Positions 1 to 5,640 of a stretch of DNA of 8,147 nucleotides are shown here, piece by piece. The translations under genes were made by a program, and so were the position numbers. Origin of the DNA: an uncultured Mailhella sp. (lineage in GTDB: Bacteria; Desulfobacterota; Desulfovibrionia; Desulfovibrionales; Desulfovibrionaceae); NCBI GenBank assembly GCA_948482415.1, contig CAOMFZ010000100.1, positions 1 to 8,147 on the forward strand, written 5' to 3'. Below the pieces are notes generated by a model. It was not told the DNA's origin and did no database searches. It worked only from the letters and a program-made list of their open reading frames with translations. Each line of letters starts with the position of its first letter. Position 1 is the stretch's first letter.

Positions 1-35
1 TTATCATTATTTTAATTCCTCAGCTCTCTTTGTGG

Positions 36-64
36 TTGCCAAGTCTTGTGGAATAGTGTATAAA
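36..64 (+). promoter_or_regulatory. Predicted sigma70-type promoter of dctP
   Basis: The -35 hexamer TTGCCA (36-41) and the -10 hexamer TATAAA (59-64) are separated by exactly 17 bp, and each matches the consensus at five of six positions. The start of transcription would fall near 71, giving an untranslated leader of about 84 nt that contains the 84-114 hairpin. This is a pattern match only. A promoter in the window means the TRAP binding protein can be expressed apart from anything upstream. Confidence 0.5.
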
Positions 65-83
65 GAAATTAAAGTATAAATCT

Positions 84-114
84 TCTTCCTGCTTCTGTGT
101 TGGAAGCAGGAAGA
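84..114 (+). promoter_or_regulatory. Leader hairpin upstream of dctP
   Basis: A perfect 12-bp inverted repeat, TCTTCCTGCTTC (84-95) and its complement (103-114), flanks a 7-nt loop. No run of T follows it on either strand, so it does not look like an intrinsic terminator. It lies inside the predicted dctP leader, about 30 nt before the ribosome binding site. It could stabilise the 5' end of the mRNA or be a protein-binding site; the sequence does not decide between these. Confidence 0.5.
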
Positions 115-154
115 GAAAATATGGTTTATAAAACCTTAAACTTAGGAGCATTTT

Positions 155-1159
155 ATGAAATTTAAAAGCCTTATTTCATTAACCGTTGCTGCTATGCTTG
201 CTATGCCTCTCATGGCAAACGCTGCAACTTCTTACAACATGGCAGTAGGTGACCCAGAAGATTCTGAACAAGGTTACGCTGCTAATGCCTTCAAAAAATA
301 TGTTGAAGAAAAAAGCAATGGCAATATCAAAATTGAAGTATTCTTCGGTTCTGCTTTAGGTGACGAATCTGAATGTTTCCGTAACGTTCAAAAAGGAACT
401 CTTCCTTTTGCAGTTGGCGGTATCGCTAACCTCGTACCTTTTGAAAAACGCCTTGGTCTTATGACTCTTCCATACCTCTGGAAAGATCTTGACGAAGTTG
501 TTGCTGGTACAACCGGCAAACCAGCTGAACTCTTGAACAGCTATGCTACAGGCGCTGGCTTCCGTCTTCTTTGCTTCACATACACCGACTTCCGTTTCAT
601 TTCTAACAGCCGTCACCCAATAACCAAAATGGCTGATATCCAAGGCTTGAAATTCCGTGTTCCTCAATCTGCTGTTCTTATTGCTTCCTATAAAGCATTC
701 GGCGGCAGCCCAACCCCTATTTCCTGGTCAGAAACCTTCACCGCTTTGCAGCAAGGCGTTGTTGACGGTCAATGCTATGGCTACATCGGCTTCCAAGCAA
801 TGAAATTCCTCGAAGCTAACCAAAAATACTTGACAGAAGTTCACTATACTTACCAAATTCAACCACTCGTAATCAGCGAACGTGTATTCCGCAAAATGAG
901 TGCTGAAGACCAAGCTCTTATGATTGAAGCTGGTAAATATGCTCAAGACGAAGTATTGGCATACCAAAAGAGCGACGGCGAAAAGGCTAAGAAGGCTCTT
1001 ATCGAACAAGGTCTCGTAGTTTCCTATCTTGAAGATGAAGATCAATGGCAAAAAGCTGCATATGAAAAGGTATGGCCTGAAATGGCTGACTTCGTAGGCG
1101 GAAAGGACGCTATCAACGAATACTTGAGAGCTATGGGTAAACCTGAATGGAATAAGTAA
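155..1159 (+). CDS. TRAP transporter solute-binding protein, DctP family
   Basis: Periplasmic ligand-binding subunit of a tripartite ATP-independent periplasmic transporter, which catches an organic acid or similar solute and delivers it to a DctQ/DctM membrane pair. Residues 1-23 form a Sec signal peptide (Lys-rich start, hydrophobic core, ANA at the cleavage site). The mature part, about 310 residues, has normal DctP length. It shows the family's GLKFRVPQ segment with the ligand-carboxylate arginine (R168), and the ALQQGVVDGQ segment (197-206). The position after VDGQ, often Glu-Asn, is Cys-Tyr here, and a Trp (191) precedes the SETF segment, so the ligand need not be a classical C4-dicarboxylate. 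AGGAG at 144-148 fixes the start. A strong terminator follows directly and no permease genes lie downstream, so partner genes must be upstream or elsewhere. The family is secure; the substrate is unknown. Confidence 0.93.
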   Translation: MKFKSLISLTVAAMLAMPLMANAATSYNMAVGDPEDSEQGYAANAFKKYVEEKSNGNIKIEVFFGSALGDESECFRNVQKGTLPFAVGGIANLVPFEKRLGLMTLPYLWKDLDEVVAGTTGKPAELLNSYATGAGFRLLCFTYTDFRFISNSRHPITKMADIQGLKFRVPQSAVLIASYKAFGGSPTPISWSETFTALQQGVVDGQCYGYIGFQAMKFLEANQKYLTEVHYTYQIQPLVISERVFRKMSAEDQALMIEAGKYAQDEVLAYQKSDGEKAKKALIEQGLVVSYLEDEDQWQKAAYEKVWPEMADFVGGKDAINEYLRAMGKPEWNK

Positions 1160-1185
1160 TCCATAAAGGGTTATCAATAATTTAG

Positions 1186-1217
1186 GGGAGCAGTATACTG
1201 CTCCCTTTCTTTTTTAA
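1186..1217 (+). terminator. Intrinsic terminator after dctP
   Basis: A perfect self-complementary stretch, GGGAGCAGTA (1186-1195) with its complement (1196-1205), is followed by TTTCTTTTTT. It starts 26 nt after the dctP stop codon. Together with the promoter at 36-64 it makes dctP look monocistronic in this window. Confidence 0.88.
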
Positions 1218-1319
1218 AAAAAGAAAAAAAGAATAAGAAAAATTTTTTTTATAAGGCTTTTGTCTTTTTACCAAATAAAAGTAAATTTTTTATGGCGAAT
1301 ATCCCCATGCTGATTTTTG

Positions 1320-1366
1320 AAAGGGGAAAACCATAAGGGACAAGTCCCTTTTAGTTTTTCCCCTTT
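1320..1366. repeat. Nested inverted repeat
   Basis: The outer arms AAAGGGGAAAA (1320-1330) and TTTTCCCCTTT (1356-1366) enclose an inner hairpin, AAGGGA (1335-1340) with TCCCTT (1345-1350) around the loop CAAG. No T-run follows, so it is not a standard terminator. The nested arms suggest an extended cruciform or RNA hairpin. Confidence 0.6.
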
Positions 1367-1396
1367 GTATCCCCATTCCTTAATCCCTCTAGCTCT

Positions 1397-1439
1397 CTTT
1401 CAAAAAATAAAACAGCTCACGCTGTCTATTTTTTGAGAG
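1397..1439. repeat. Long imperfect hairpin
   Basis: TCAAAAAATA (1400-1409) is exactly complementary to TATTTTTTGA (1427-1436). After a small asymmetric internal loop, ACAGC (1412-1416) pairs with GCTGT (1421-1425) across a TCAC tetraloop. The stem extends outward by a few weaker pairs to 1397/1439. Confidence 0.6.
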
Positions 1440-1509
1440 TTCGCCACAACATACATTGTGTAGATTTTTGAAAACTGTTGTTTCCTGCATTTTTGGAAGT
1501 TTGTAATTT

Positions 1510-1533
1510 GCCGTACTGCATGCGCAGAACGGC
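1510..1533. repeat. Short G/C-rich hairpin
   Basis: GCCGT (1510-1514) pairs with ACGGC (1529-1533), and CTGC (1516-1519) pairs with GCAG (1524-1527) around the loop ATGC, with one A left unpaired on each side. It is compact and no U-tract follows, so termination is unlikely. Confidence 0.5.
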
Positions 1534-1616
1534 TTAAGTCTGTTCATATATGAAAGTTTATTATAATATTATGGTGTAATTAACTCGTTGATTATGCAAA
1601 ATTTTTGCGCTTGGAA

Positions 1617-1669
1617 ATTTCACCCTTTGGAAGCGATGAGTGAAACGAATTGCTGGAAAAGTGTGAAAT
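1617..1669. repeat. Nested stem with internal loops; possible structured RNA
   Basis: The outer arm ATTTCAC (1617-1623) pairs with GTGAAAT (1663-1669). CTTT (1625-1628) then pairs with AAAG (1658-1661), and AGCGAT (1632-1637) with ATTGCT (1649-1654) through one G-U pair. Repeated pairing at several levels is more RNA-like than a simple DNA palindrome. A TATAAT at 1562-1567 could start transcription about 45 nt upstream, but no good -35 box accompanies it. Confidence 0.4.
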
Positions 1670-1688
1670 GGGGGCATTGCATGGGGTC

Positions 1689-1735
1689 GTAGGGGGGAGG
1701 GCAAGGGGGCTCCGCCCCCGTTAGCTTCCCCCTAC
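1689..1735. repeat. G/C-rich cruciform repeat
   Basis: The outer arms GTAGGGGG (1689-1696) and CCCCCTAC (1728-1735) enclose a perfect inner hairpin, GGGGGC (1705-1710) with GCCCCC (1714-1719) around a TCC loop. The stretch is far more G/C-rich than the rest of the window. That and the matched ends suggest a dispersed repeat element. I could not compare it with other copies. Confidence 0.6.
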
Positions 1736-1756
1736 AAAAAATTGCTTTGGTCGGGG

Positions 1757-1779
1757 TGTGGGGGGGAATACCCCTCACA
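1757..1779. repeat. G-tract hairpin
   Basis: TGTG (1757-1760) pairs with CACA (1776-1779), a G-T pair follows, and GGGG (1762-1765) pairs with CCCC (1771-1774) around GAATA. This makes a continuous 9-bp stem. A smaller perfect hairpin, TAAGGT with ACCTTA around GAA, follows at 1786-1800. Confidence 0.5.
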
Positions 1780-1875
1780 TGATAGTAAGGTGAAACCTTA
1801 AACCTTTTGTTTGTGGTAAAGGGGGATACTTTTTAAAAAATTCATCCTCTTTTTTAGTTGATATGTTTTTTTTAA

Positions 1876-1923
1876 CAAAAAAACATACTAAAGCAAGTGT
1901 TTGTGCTTGCTTCAGTATGTTTT
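1876..1923 (-). terminator. Intrinsic terminator of the usp gene, probably bidirectional
   Basis: Read on the minus strand, AACATACT-type arms (1914-1923 with 1880-1889) and CTTGCTT-type arms (1906-1912 with 1891-1897) form a long stem with one mismatch. Seven T residues follow (complement of 1876-1882). A shorter T-run on the other side (1919-1924) could also work on the + strand. It lies 26 bp beyond the usp stop codon. Confidence 0.8.
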
Positions 1924-1948
1924 TATTCTATTTTTATAAAAATAATTC

Positions 1949-2413
1949 TTATTCTTGTTCTGCTTCAGCAGCTCCGGCAGGGCGAATGGTAAGAACAGGA
2001 ATTCTGGATTGGGTTACAACTTTTTCTGCAACTGAGCCAAACAAAATTCTGTCAATGCCTTTACGTCCATGGGTACCCATAACAATAATGTCAGCGCCAT
2101 GTTTATCAGCAGCAGCAAGAATTTCTTCTGTTGCATAACCGACAACAACGTCAGCTTCTACTTCAACGCCTTCAAAATGTTTAGCTACAAATTCAGCCAT
2201 GCTGCTTTCAGCGCCTGAAACGATTTCGCCCACAAAGCCGTCAATAGTGTTTGGAGCTACATGAAAGCCTGTGTATTGGGTCATGGTTGGAGCAACATAC
2301 ATGGCGTAAATTTTTGCGCCGGACAGTTTTGCAAGCATGCAGGCATGTTCTGCCACCACTTGACTGTGTTCGGATAAATCTAATGCACATAAAATTGTTT
2401 TTAATGATGGCAT
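1949..2413 (-). CDS. Universal stress protein, UspA family
   Basis: Small cytoplasmic nucleotide-binding stress protein of 154 residues, normal for a single-domain Usp. The fold begins with the strand KTILCALDLSE (5-15), whose Asp12 sits where the family contacts adenine. It carries the complete ATP-binding signature G-x2-G-x9-G-S at residues 113-127 (GTHG then GS), so it should be an ATP-binding type. The ATG at 2413 is preceded by AGAGGTG at a good distance and lies about 25 nt after a predicted transcription start. The frame is open further upstream to 2521, but that extension would begin before the promoter and I reject it. It has its own promoter and terminator, so it is monocistronic. 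Its partner or trigger cannot be read from context. Confidence 0.95.
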   Translation of the reverse strand: MPSLKTILCALDLSEHSQVVAEHACMLAKLSGAKIYAMYVAPTMTQYTGFHVAPNTIDGFVGEIVSGAESSMAEFVAKHFEGVEVEADVVVGYATEEILAAADKHGADIIVMGTHGRKGIDRILFGSVAEKVVTQSRIPVLTIRPAGAAEAEQE

Positions 2414-2444
2414 ATCGCGCACCTCTCTTATGATATTTGTAATA

Positions 2445-2473
2445 ATAATACGCAAGGAAAAGCGCGTTGTCAA
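2445..2473 (-). promoter_or_regulatory. Consensus sigma70 promoter of usp
   Basis: On the minus strand a perfect TTGACA (2473-2468) and TATTAT (2450-2445) are separated by exactly 17 bp. Transcription should begin near 2438, about 25 nt before the chosen usp start codon. It is among the strongest-looking promoters in the window. Confidence 0.75.
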
Positions 2474-2527
2474 TATGAATAAATGAGGATATAAGAAACT
2501 CTTTTCAGGAATGGAATACACCCGCGA

Positions 2528-2857
2528 CTATATCTCGTCTTTCATGGCAAGATATACGCTGACAAGGTCTTCCTGATTATTGTTTTCAGTTTCTTCCTGC
2601 GCTTCACGCATAAGGCGTCCAATATATTGGAGCTGACGTCTTTTGGCTTCTCTGTTTGTTATTCTTTTGTATTCGGCAATGGCACTTTGCAAATCTTCTG
2701 TCAGGGGAAGCATATCCAGTTTGGCTGGCGCCAAATTGGCGATTTCTTCACCTATTTTTTGCAGGCTGCTGCTGTCGCGTTTTTTCTGGGAACGGCTGAT
2801 GCGTTTTTCTTCTTCACCAGCCTTTTCGTCATACAAGTATCTGTTTTTCTTTGCCAT
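2528..2857 (-). CDS. DarP/YjgA-like (DUF615) ribosome-associated protein, short form
   Basis: A basic, soluble protein of 109 residues. Residues 21-85 resemble the N-terminal half of E. coli DarP (YjgA), a factor that binds the 50S subunit during its assembly: SRSQKKRD (21-28), LQKIGEEIANL (32-42), a hydrophobic LPL segment (50-52), and KRRQLQYIGRLMR (72-84). E. coli DarP has about 183 residues. Here the C-terminal helical half is missing and the frame closes after a short acidic tail. No continuation appears in the 110 bp before usp, so this is a short form, not a visible frameshift. A GGAATAAG-type ribosome site precedes the ATG. It follows the DUF3467-like gene by 18 nt, so the two are probably one transcript. 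I am fairly sure of the family and unsure that the short form keeps the known role. Confidence 0.72.
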   Translation of the reverse strand: MAKKNRYLYDEKAGEEEKRISRSQKKRDSSSLQKIGEEIANLAPAKLDMLPLTEDLQSAIAEYKRITNREAKRRQLQYIGRLMREAQEETENNNQEDLVSVYLAMKDEI

Positions 2858-2875
2858 GCTTATTCCTTGCTGTTT

Positions 2876-3256
2876 TTATTGTTCGCGGTCGTTTTTATTC
2901 ATCTGCATTTCAAAACTGCGCATTTCTTCTGCTTCCAGATTTTCAATCTTTTCAGCCAGCCAGTTAAGCAGTGCCTTTGCCGTGCGGTGATTGACAAGGA
3001 TTTTAGCCTGAATTTTACGCGTCACCACGCGGGTATCCTCTTCGGTCAAAGTCATTTCAGCGCCAAAGGAACCGTCCGGTTTGAGATAGCGTTCAGACAT
3101 CTGCGGAATTTTATCCTGTTCAGCATAAAAATTGATTTCAATTTCCCCCTGCGTGTTGATGCCTCCCCAGACACCGTGGGCATACTGCATGGAAAGATTG
3201 GGATCTTCCTGATATTCATAGCGAATTTTACAGGGTAACTGTGTTTTATGTATCAT
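2876..3256 (-). CDS. Small conserved protein, DUF3467-like
   Basis: 126 residues with no signal peptide or membrane segment. The middle resembles DUF3467 in layout: an N-terminal strand with YAHGVWGGIN (25-34), EIEINFY (38-44) where the family has its E-F-x-L-D-F strand, and, after a longer insert, a strand-helix unit RKIQAKILVNHRTAKALLNWLAEKIE split over 80-105. The last 20 residues are highly charged. The role of DUF3467 is not established and I infer none. The ATG at 3256 has no clear Shine-Dalgarno sequence; Met23 is an alternative start but is no better supplied. It is the first gene of a two-gene unit with the DarP-like protein and is divergent from the cysteine-motif gene across a 136-bp gap. 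Confidence 0.6.
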   Translation of the reverse strand: MIHKTQLPCKIRYEYQEDPNLSMQYAHGVWGGINTQGEIEINFYAEQDKIPQMSERYLKPDGSFGAEMTLTEEDTRVVTRKIQAKILVNHRTAKALLNWLAEKIENLEAEEMRSFEMQMNKNDREQ

Positions 3257-3296
3257 TGTTTGTCAAGCCTTTATTTCTGATTTTGTTTTTTGGGCT

Positions 3297-3325
3297 ATGT
3301 TACTTTGCAAGTCCGGGAATGTAAA
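3297..3325 (-). promoter_or_regulatory. Possible promoter for the DUF3467-like/DarP-like unit
   Basis: On the minus strand TTTACA (3325-3320) and TAACAT (3302-3297) are separated by 17 bp. The -35 matches consensus at five positions but the -10 at only four. The predicted start, near 3290, would leave a leader of about 35 nt. This is a moderate match only. Confidence 0.35.
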
Positions 3326-3335
3326 GATATAGTAT

Positions 3336-3363
3336 TTGACACCTTGCATAAAGCGTATATACT
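3336..3363 (+). promoter_or_regulatory. Sigma70 promoter of the 3393-6600 gene cluster
   Basis: A perfect TTGACA (3336-3341) and TATACT (3358-3363) are separated by 16 bp, predicting a start near 3370 and a short leader of about 23 nt. It is close to and divergent from the weaker promoter at 3297-3325, so one regulator could affect both directions. Confidence 0.65.
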
Positions 3364-3392
3364 GTTGATAACATTAATATATGAGGATACTT

Positions 3393-3947
3393 ATGGCAAA
3401 CTATACAAAAGAAGTGCTCACCATTCAGCCATATTTTGATATGGAAGCGGTCATGGCGCTTTTGCAGGAAAAACGTCTTGGCGGGCAGGTTTTGGAATAT
3501 ATGGTCAATACTTTTGAAAAAATGGCAAAAGAACTCAACAGCATTATTCTGAAAACCGAAAAGGGCGATTACCTCGCTGTCTGGCTCAATGAAAGCGTGG
3601 AAAAAGAAGCGGACGAACTTTTTAAAAAAGACGCTGAAAAAGGTTTCCGTTTCAACTGCGTGGGACAAAGTATCATTATGAATACGGTGTATCAGATTTT
3701 GCCGGAAGTGGAAATTGCCGGCTGTGCGCCCTGCCCTGAGCCAAATGATGCCATTGCTGAAGCCCTGAAAGCGGAAAATATCCCCTATATTGACGGAGAA
3801 CCAACGCTTATCCGCCGTTTCAGCGTGCTGACAAACCTGCCGTTTCGAGGTGCCTGCGAAATTTGTTATTTGCGTGAATCCTGTCCAAAAGCAAACGGAC
3901 AAAGCGATAATTTCCATTCCGTAGAATTACCCGGTTATCAGCAATAA
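3393..3947 (+). CDS. Unknown protein with paired cysteine motifs (possible metal or Fe-S binding)
   Basis: 184 residues, cytoplasmic by appearance, and not a family I recognise. The N-terminal two thirds are mixed alpha/beta and acidic-basic (VLEYMVNTFEKMAKEL, 33-48, looks helical). The C-terminal third has five of the six cysteines: C111-x2-C114-P and C155-x2-C158-x5-C164-P. That spacing suits a zinc site or an iron-sulfur cluster; this is inference from spacing alone. C89 is the sixth. I chose the ATG at 3393 because GAGGA (3383-3387) stands just before it. An in-frame ATG at 3381 has no ribosome site and is too close to the promoter. It heads the plus-strand cluster, 58 nt before dgkA. No catalytic function can be assigned. 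Confidence 0.8.
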   Translation: MANYTKEVLTIQPYFDMEAVMALLQEKRLGGQVLEYMVNTFEKMAKELNSIILKTEKGDYLAVWLNESVEKEADELFKKDAEKGFRFNCVGQSIIMNTVYQILPEVEIAGCAPCPEPNDAIAEALKAENIPYIDGEPTLIRRFSVLTNLPFRGACEICYLRESCPKANGQSDNFHSVELPGYQQ

Positions 3948-4005
3948 GCAGAAAACTCACAATAAATCTGCCGGCTGCACACAAGAATATTGAAAGGAAA
4001 CTCCC

Positions 4006-4419
4006 ATGGAAAAGAAAACAGGCTTTTTTAACGGAATACTGCACATCTTTTACGCGCTCAATTACTCCCTGCAGGGTTTGTTCACGGCTTTTCGGCTGAG
4101 TACGGCGATTAAGCAGGAATTTCTTGTTTTATTCCTTTTGGGAGCTTTGGGCTGGTATACGCAAAAAGTATGGTATTTGGCTGCGGCTTCCATTATTGCG
4201 TGGCTTTTTGTGATTGTGACCGAGCTGTTAAATTCAGCCATTGAGGAAGCTCTTGATTTAATTACCCATGAATATTCTACAAAGGTAAAAGCCGCCAAGG
4301 ACATGGGCTCTGCGGCAGTTTTTATTTTGGTTTTGGTAAACATTTTTGTGCAGTCACTGATTTATCTGCCTGAATTATATAAACTTGCTGAATATGTTAA
4401 ACTTTATTTAAATAAGTAG
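4006..4419 (+). CDS. dgkA: Diacylglycerol kinase, DgkA type
   Basis: Integral inner-membrane enzyme that phosphorylates diacylglycerol to phosphatidate with ATP, returning diacylglycerol freed during envelope glycan modification to phospholipid synthesis. The 137 residues fit the small trimeric family (121 in E. coli). The signature is intact: E73-x2-N76-S-A-I-E80 and K98-D99-M-G-S-A-A, matching E. coli E69, N72, the catalytic E76, K94 and D95. E38 matches E. coli E34, while the position of E. coli E28 seems to be Ser32. Hydrophobic segments lie at about 40-52, 55-72 and 102-122, as expected for three transmembrane helices. AAGGAAA ends 7 nt before the ATG. It ends 8 nt before the aminotransferase start, so the two are very likely co-transcribed. 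Confidence 0.95.
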   Translation: MEKKTGFFNGILHIFYALNYSLQGLFTAFRLSTAIKQEFLVLFLLGALGWYTQKVWYLAAASIIAWLFVIVTELLNSAIEEALDLITHEYSTKVKAAKDMGSAAVFILVLVNIFVQSLIYLPELYKLAEYVKLYLNK

Positions 4420-4427
4420 AGTGTGCC

Positions 4428-5618
4428 ATGAAAAATCATTTACGCCTTTTGACCCCCGGACCTACAGCCATTCCTGACAGAGTGCGCCTTGCCATGGCTA
4501 TGCCCATGATACACCACAGAAAGCCTGAATTTAAGGCGATTATGGAAGAAACCCGCGGGTATTTGAAAAAACTTTTCGGCACGGAACAAGAGGTTTTGCC
4601 TCTGGCAAGTTCCGGTACCGGAGCCATGACTGCGGCAATTACCAATTTATTCAGCCGCGGTGAAAAGATTATTGTCGCACAGGCTGGAAAATTTGGCGAA
4701 CGCTGGCGGGAAATTGCCAAAGTGCAGGGACTTGAAATCGTGGAAATTGCAAAGCCTTGGGGCGAAGCCATTTTAGCGGGTGACATTGAAGAAGCTTTGC
4801 AGAAAAATCCGGACGCAAAGGGCGTTTGCATACAAATCTGCGAAACCTCAACCGGCGTTATGCACCCCATTTATGAAATAGCACAAGTCACCAAAAAATA
4901 TGATGTTTTGCTGGTGACAGACGGTATTTCCTCTGTGGGAATTTCTCCTGCGCCCATGGACGAATGGGGCATTGATGCACTGCTCACCGGCTCACAAAAA
5001 GGGCTTATGGTGCCGGCAGGTTTATCTTTGCTTGCGTTTTCAGAAAAAGCATGGAAAAAAGCAGAAAAAGTTGAACCCAGCTGTTTCTACTTCAATTTGA
5101 AAGCAGAACTCAAAAATGTGCTCAAAAATCAAACCAATTTCAGTTCTCCTGTTTCTTTGATTGTAGGACTTCGCGAAGCGCTGACCATGATTTTTGAAGA
5201 TGTCAAAGACGGCGGTTATGGTGGTTTGGACGGACTGTATCAAAAACATTATGCGTTGGCACAAATGACCAGAGCAGGTATAAAAGCCATGGGACTGGAA
5301 CCCTTTGCCAAAACTCACTATGCATGGGGGCTGACATCTGTGGCAATGCCCAAGGGGGTTGCAGGCAGTGAACTGGTGAGCCTTGCGGCAAAAGAAACAG
5401 GCGTTGTTATTGCGGCAGGACAGGAGCCCATGAAAGACGAATTGATACGCCTTGCGCACATGGGCTATGTGGATTTTGGCGATATGCTGGCAGGGCTGTA
5501 TGCGGTGGCGAAAAGCCTGCCCGAAAAACCGCAGAATTTTGATAATGCCTATATGAGCATTGCCATGCAGGCGTATGAAAATGCTCCACGTTATCCTAAA
5601 ACTGCGCTGCCAAATTAG
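4428..5618 (+). CDS. Class V PLP-dependent aminotransferase, alanine-glyoxylate/serine-pyruvate type
   Basis: A fold-type I aminotransferase of 396 residues, typical length for the family that moves amino groups between small amino acids (alanine, serine, aspartate) and glyoxylate or pyruvate. Features in order: LTPGPTAIPDRV (8-19) and HHRKPEF (29-35) at the start; the SSGTGAM phosphate-binding turn (61-67); VTDGISSVG (163-171) with the PLP-ring Asp165; the SQKG motif with Schiff-base Lys191; and IRLAHMG (340-346) with the substrate-carboxylate Arg341. All key residues are present, so it should be active. Which amino donor and acceptor it uses (alanine-glyoxylate, serine-glyoxylate, or the (S)-ureidoglycine branch) cannot be settled by eye. 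The ribosome site is weak (AGAG in the 8-nt gap after dgkA), suggesting translational coupling. No glycine or purine genes are nearby. Confidence 0.92.
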   Translation: MKNHLRLLTPGPTAIPDRVRLAMAMPMIHHRKPEFKAIMEETRGYLKKLFGTEQEVLPLASSGTGAMTAAITNLFSRGEKIIVAQAGKFGERWREIAKVQGLEIVEIAKPWGEAILAGDIEEALQKNPDAKGVCIQICETSTGVMHPIYEIAQVTKKYDVLLVTDGISSVGISPAPMDEWGIDALLTGSQKGLMVPAGLSLLAFSEKAWKKAEKVEPSCFYFNLKAELKNVLKNQTNFSSPVSLIVGLREALTMIFEDVKDGGYGGLDGLYQKHYALAQMTRAGIKAMGLEPFAKTHYAWGLTSVAMPKGVAGSELVSLAAKETGVVIAAGQEPMKDELIRLAHMGYVDFGDMLAGLYAVAKSLPEKPQNFDNAYMSIAMQAYENAPRYPKTALPN

Positions 5619-5640
5619 TTTTAACCGTATTGGTTTATAG

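Larger units (their letters stand above)
1218..1875. other. Gene-free spacer rich in inverted repeats
   Basis: No reading frame here has a ribosome binding site or a recognisable product. The first 80 bp are A/T-rich. From about 1320 onward inverted repeats follow each other closely: 1320-1366, 1397-1439, 1510-1533, 1617-1669, 1689-1735, 1757-1779 and 1786-1800. Base composition swings from A/T-rich to G-tracts around 1670-1766, unlike the neighbouring genes. The density of structure suggests accumulated repeat elements or a structured RNA rather than a decayed gene. Confidence 0.7.

Noticed and set aside
728..1177. A 149-codon open frame on the minus strand
   Set aside because: It is an antisense shadow of dctP and overlaps no independent expression signal.
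1320..1800. CRISPR array in the hairpin-rich spacer
   Set aside because: The inverted repeats differ from one another in sequence and spacing; there is no regularly spaced direct repeat and no cas gene.
2414..2521. N-terminal extension of the universal stress protein to the ATG at 2521
   Set aside because: The extension would begin upstream of a perfect TTGACA-17-TATTAT promoter. The Usp fold begins at the ATG at 2413, which has a good ribosome site.
2627..3238. A 203-codon open frame on the plus strand
   Set aside because: It is opposite the DarP-like and DUF3467-like genes, lacks a ribosome site and has the Phe-rich composition of an antisense shadow.
3381..3392. Earlier ATG at 3381 for the cysteine-motif protein
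   Set aside because: It has no ribosome site and lies about 11 nt from the predicted transcription start. GAGGA at 3383-3387 serves the ATG at 3393 instead.
3300..3917. A 205-codon open frame on the minus strand
   Set aside because: It is antisense to the cysteine-motif gene and runs through the promoter region, with no recognisable motif.
3948..3975. Small hairpin between the cysteine-motif gene and dgkA as a terminator
   Set aside because: GCAGA with TCTGC makes only a 5-bp stem with a long loop and no T-run, so read-through into dgkA is more likely.
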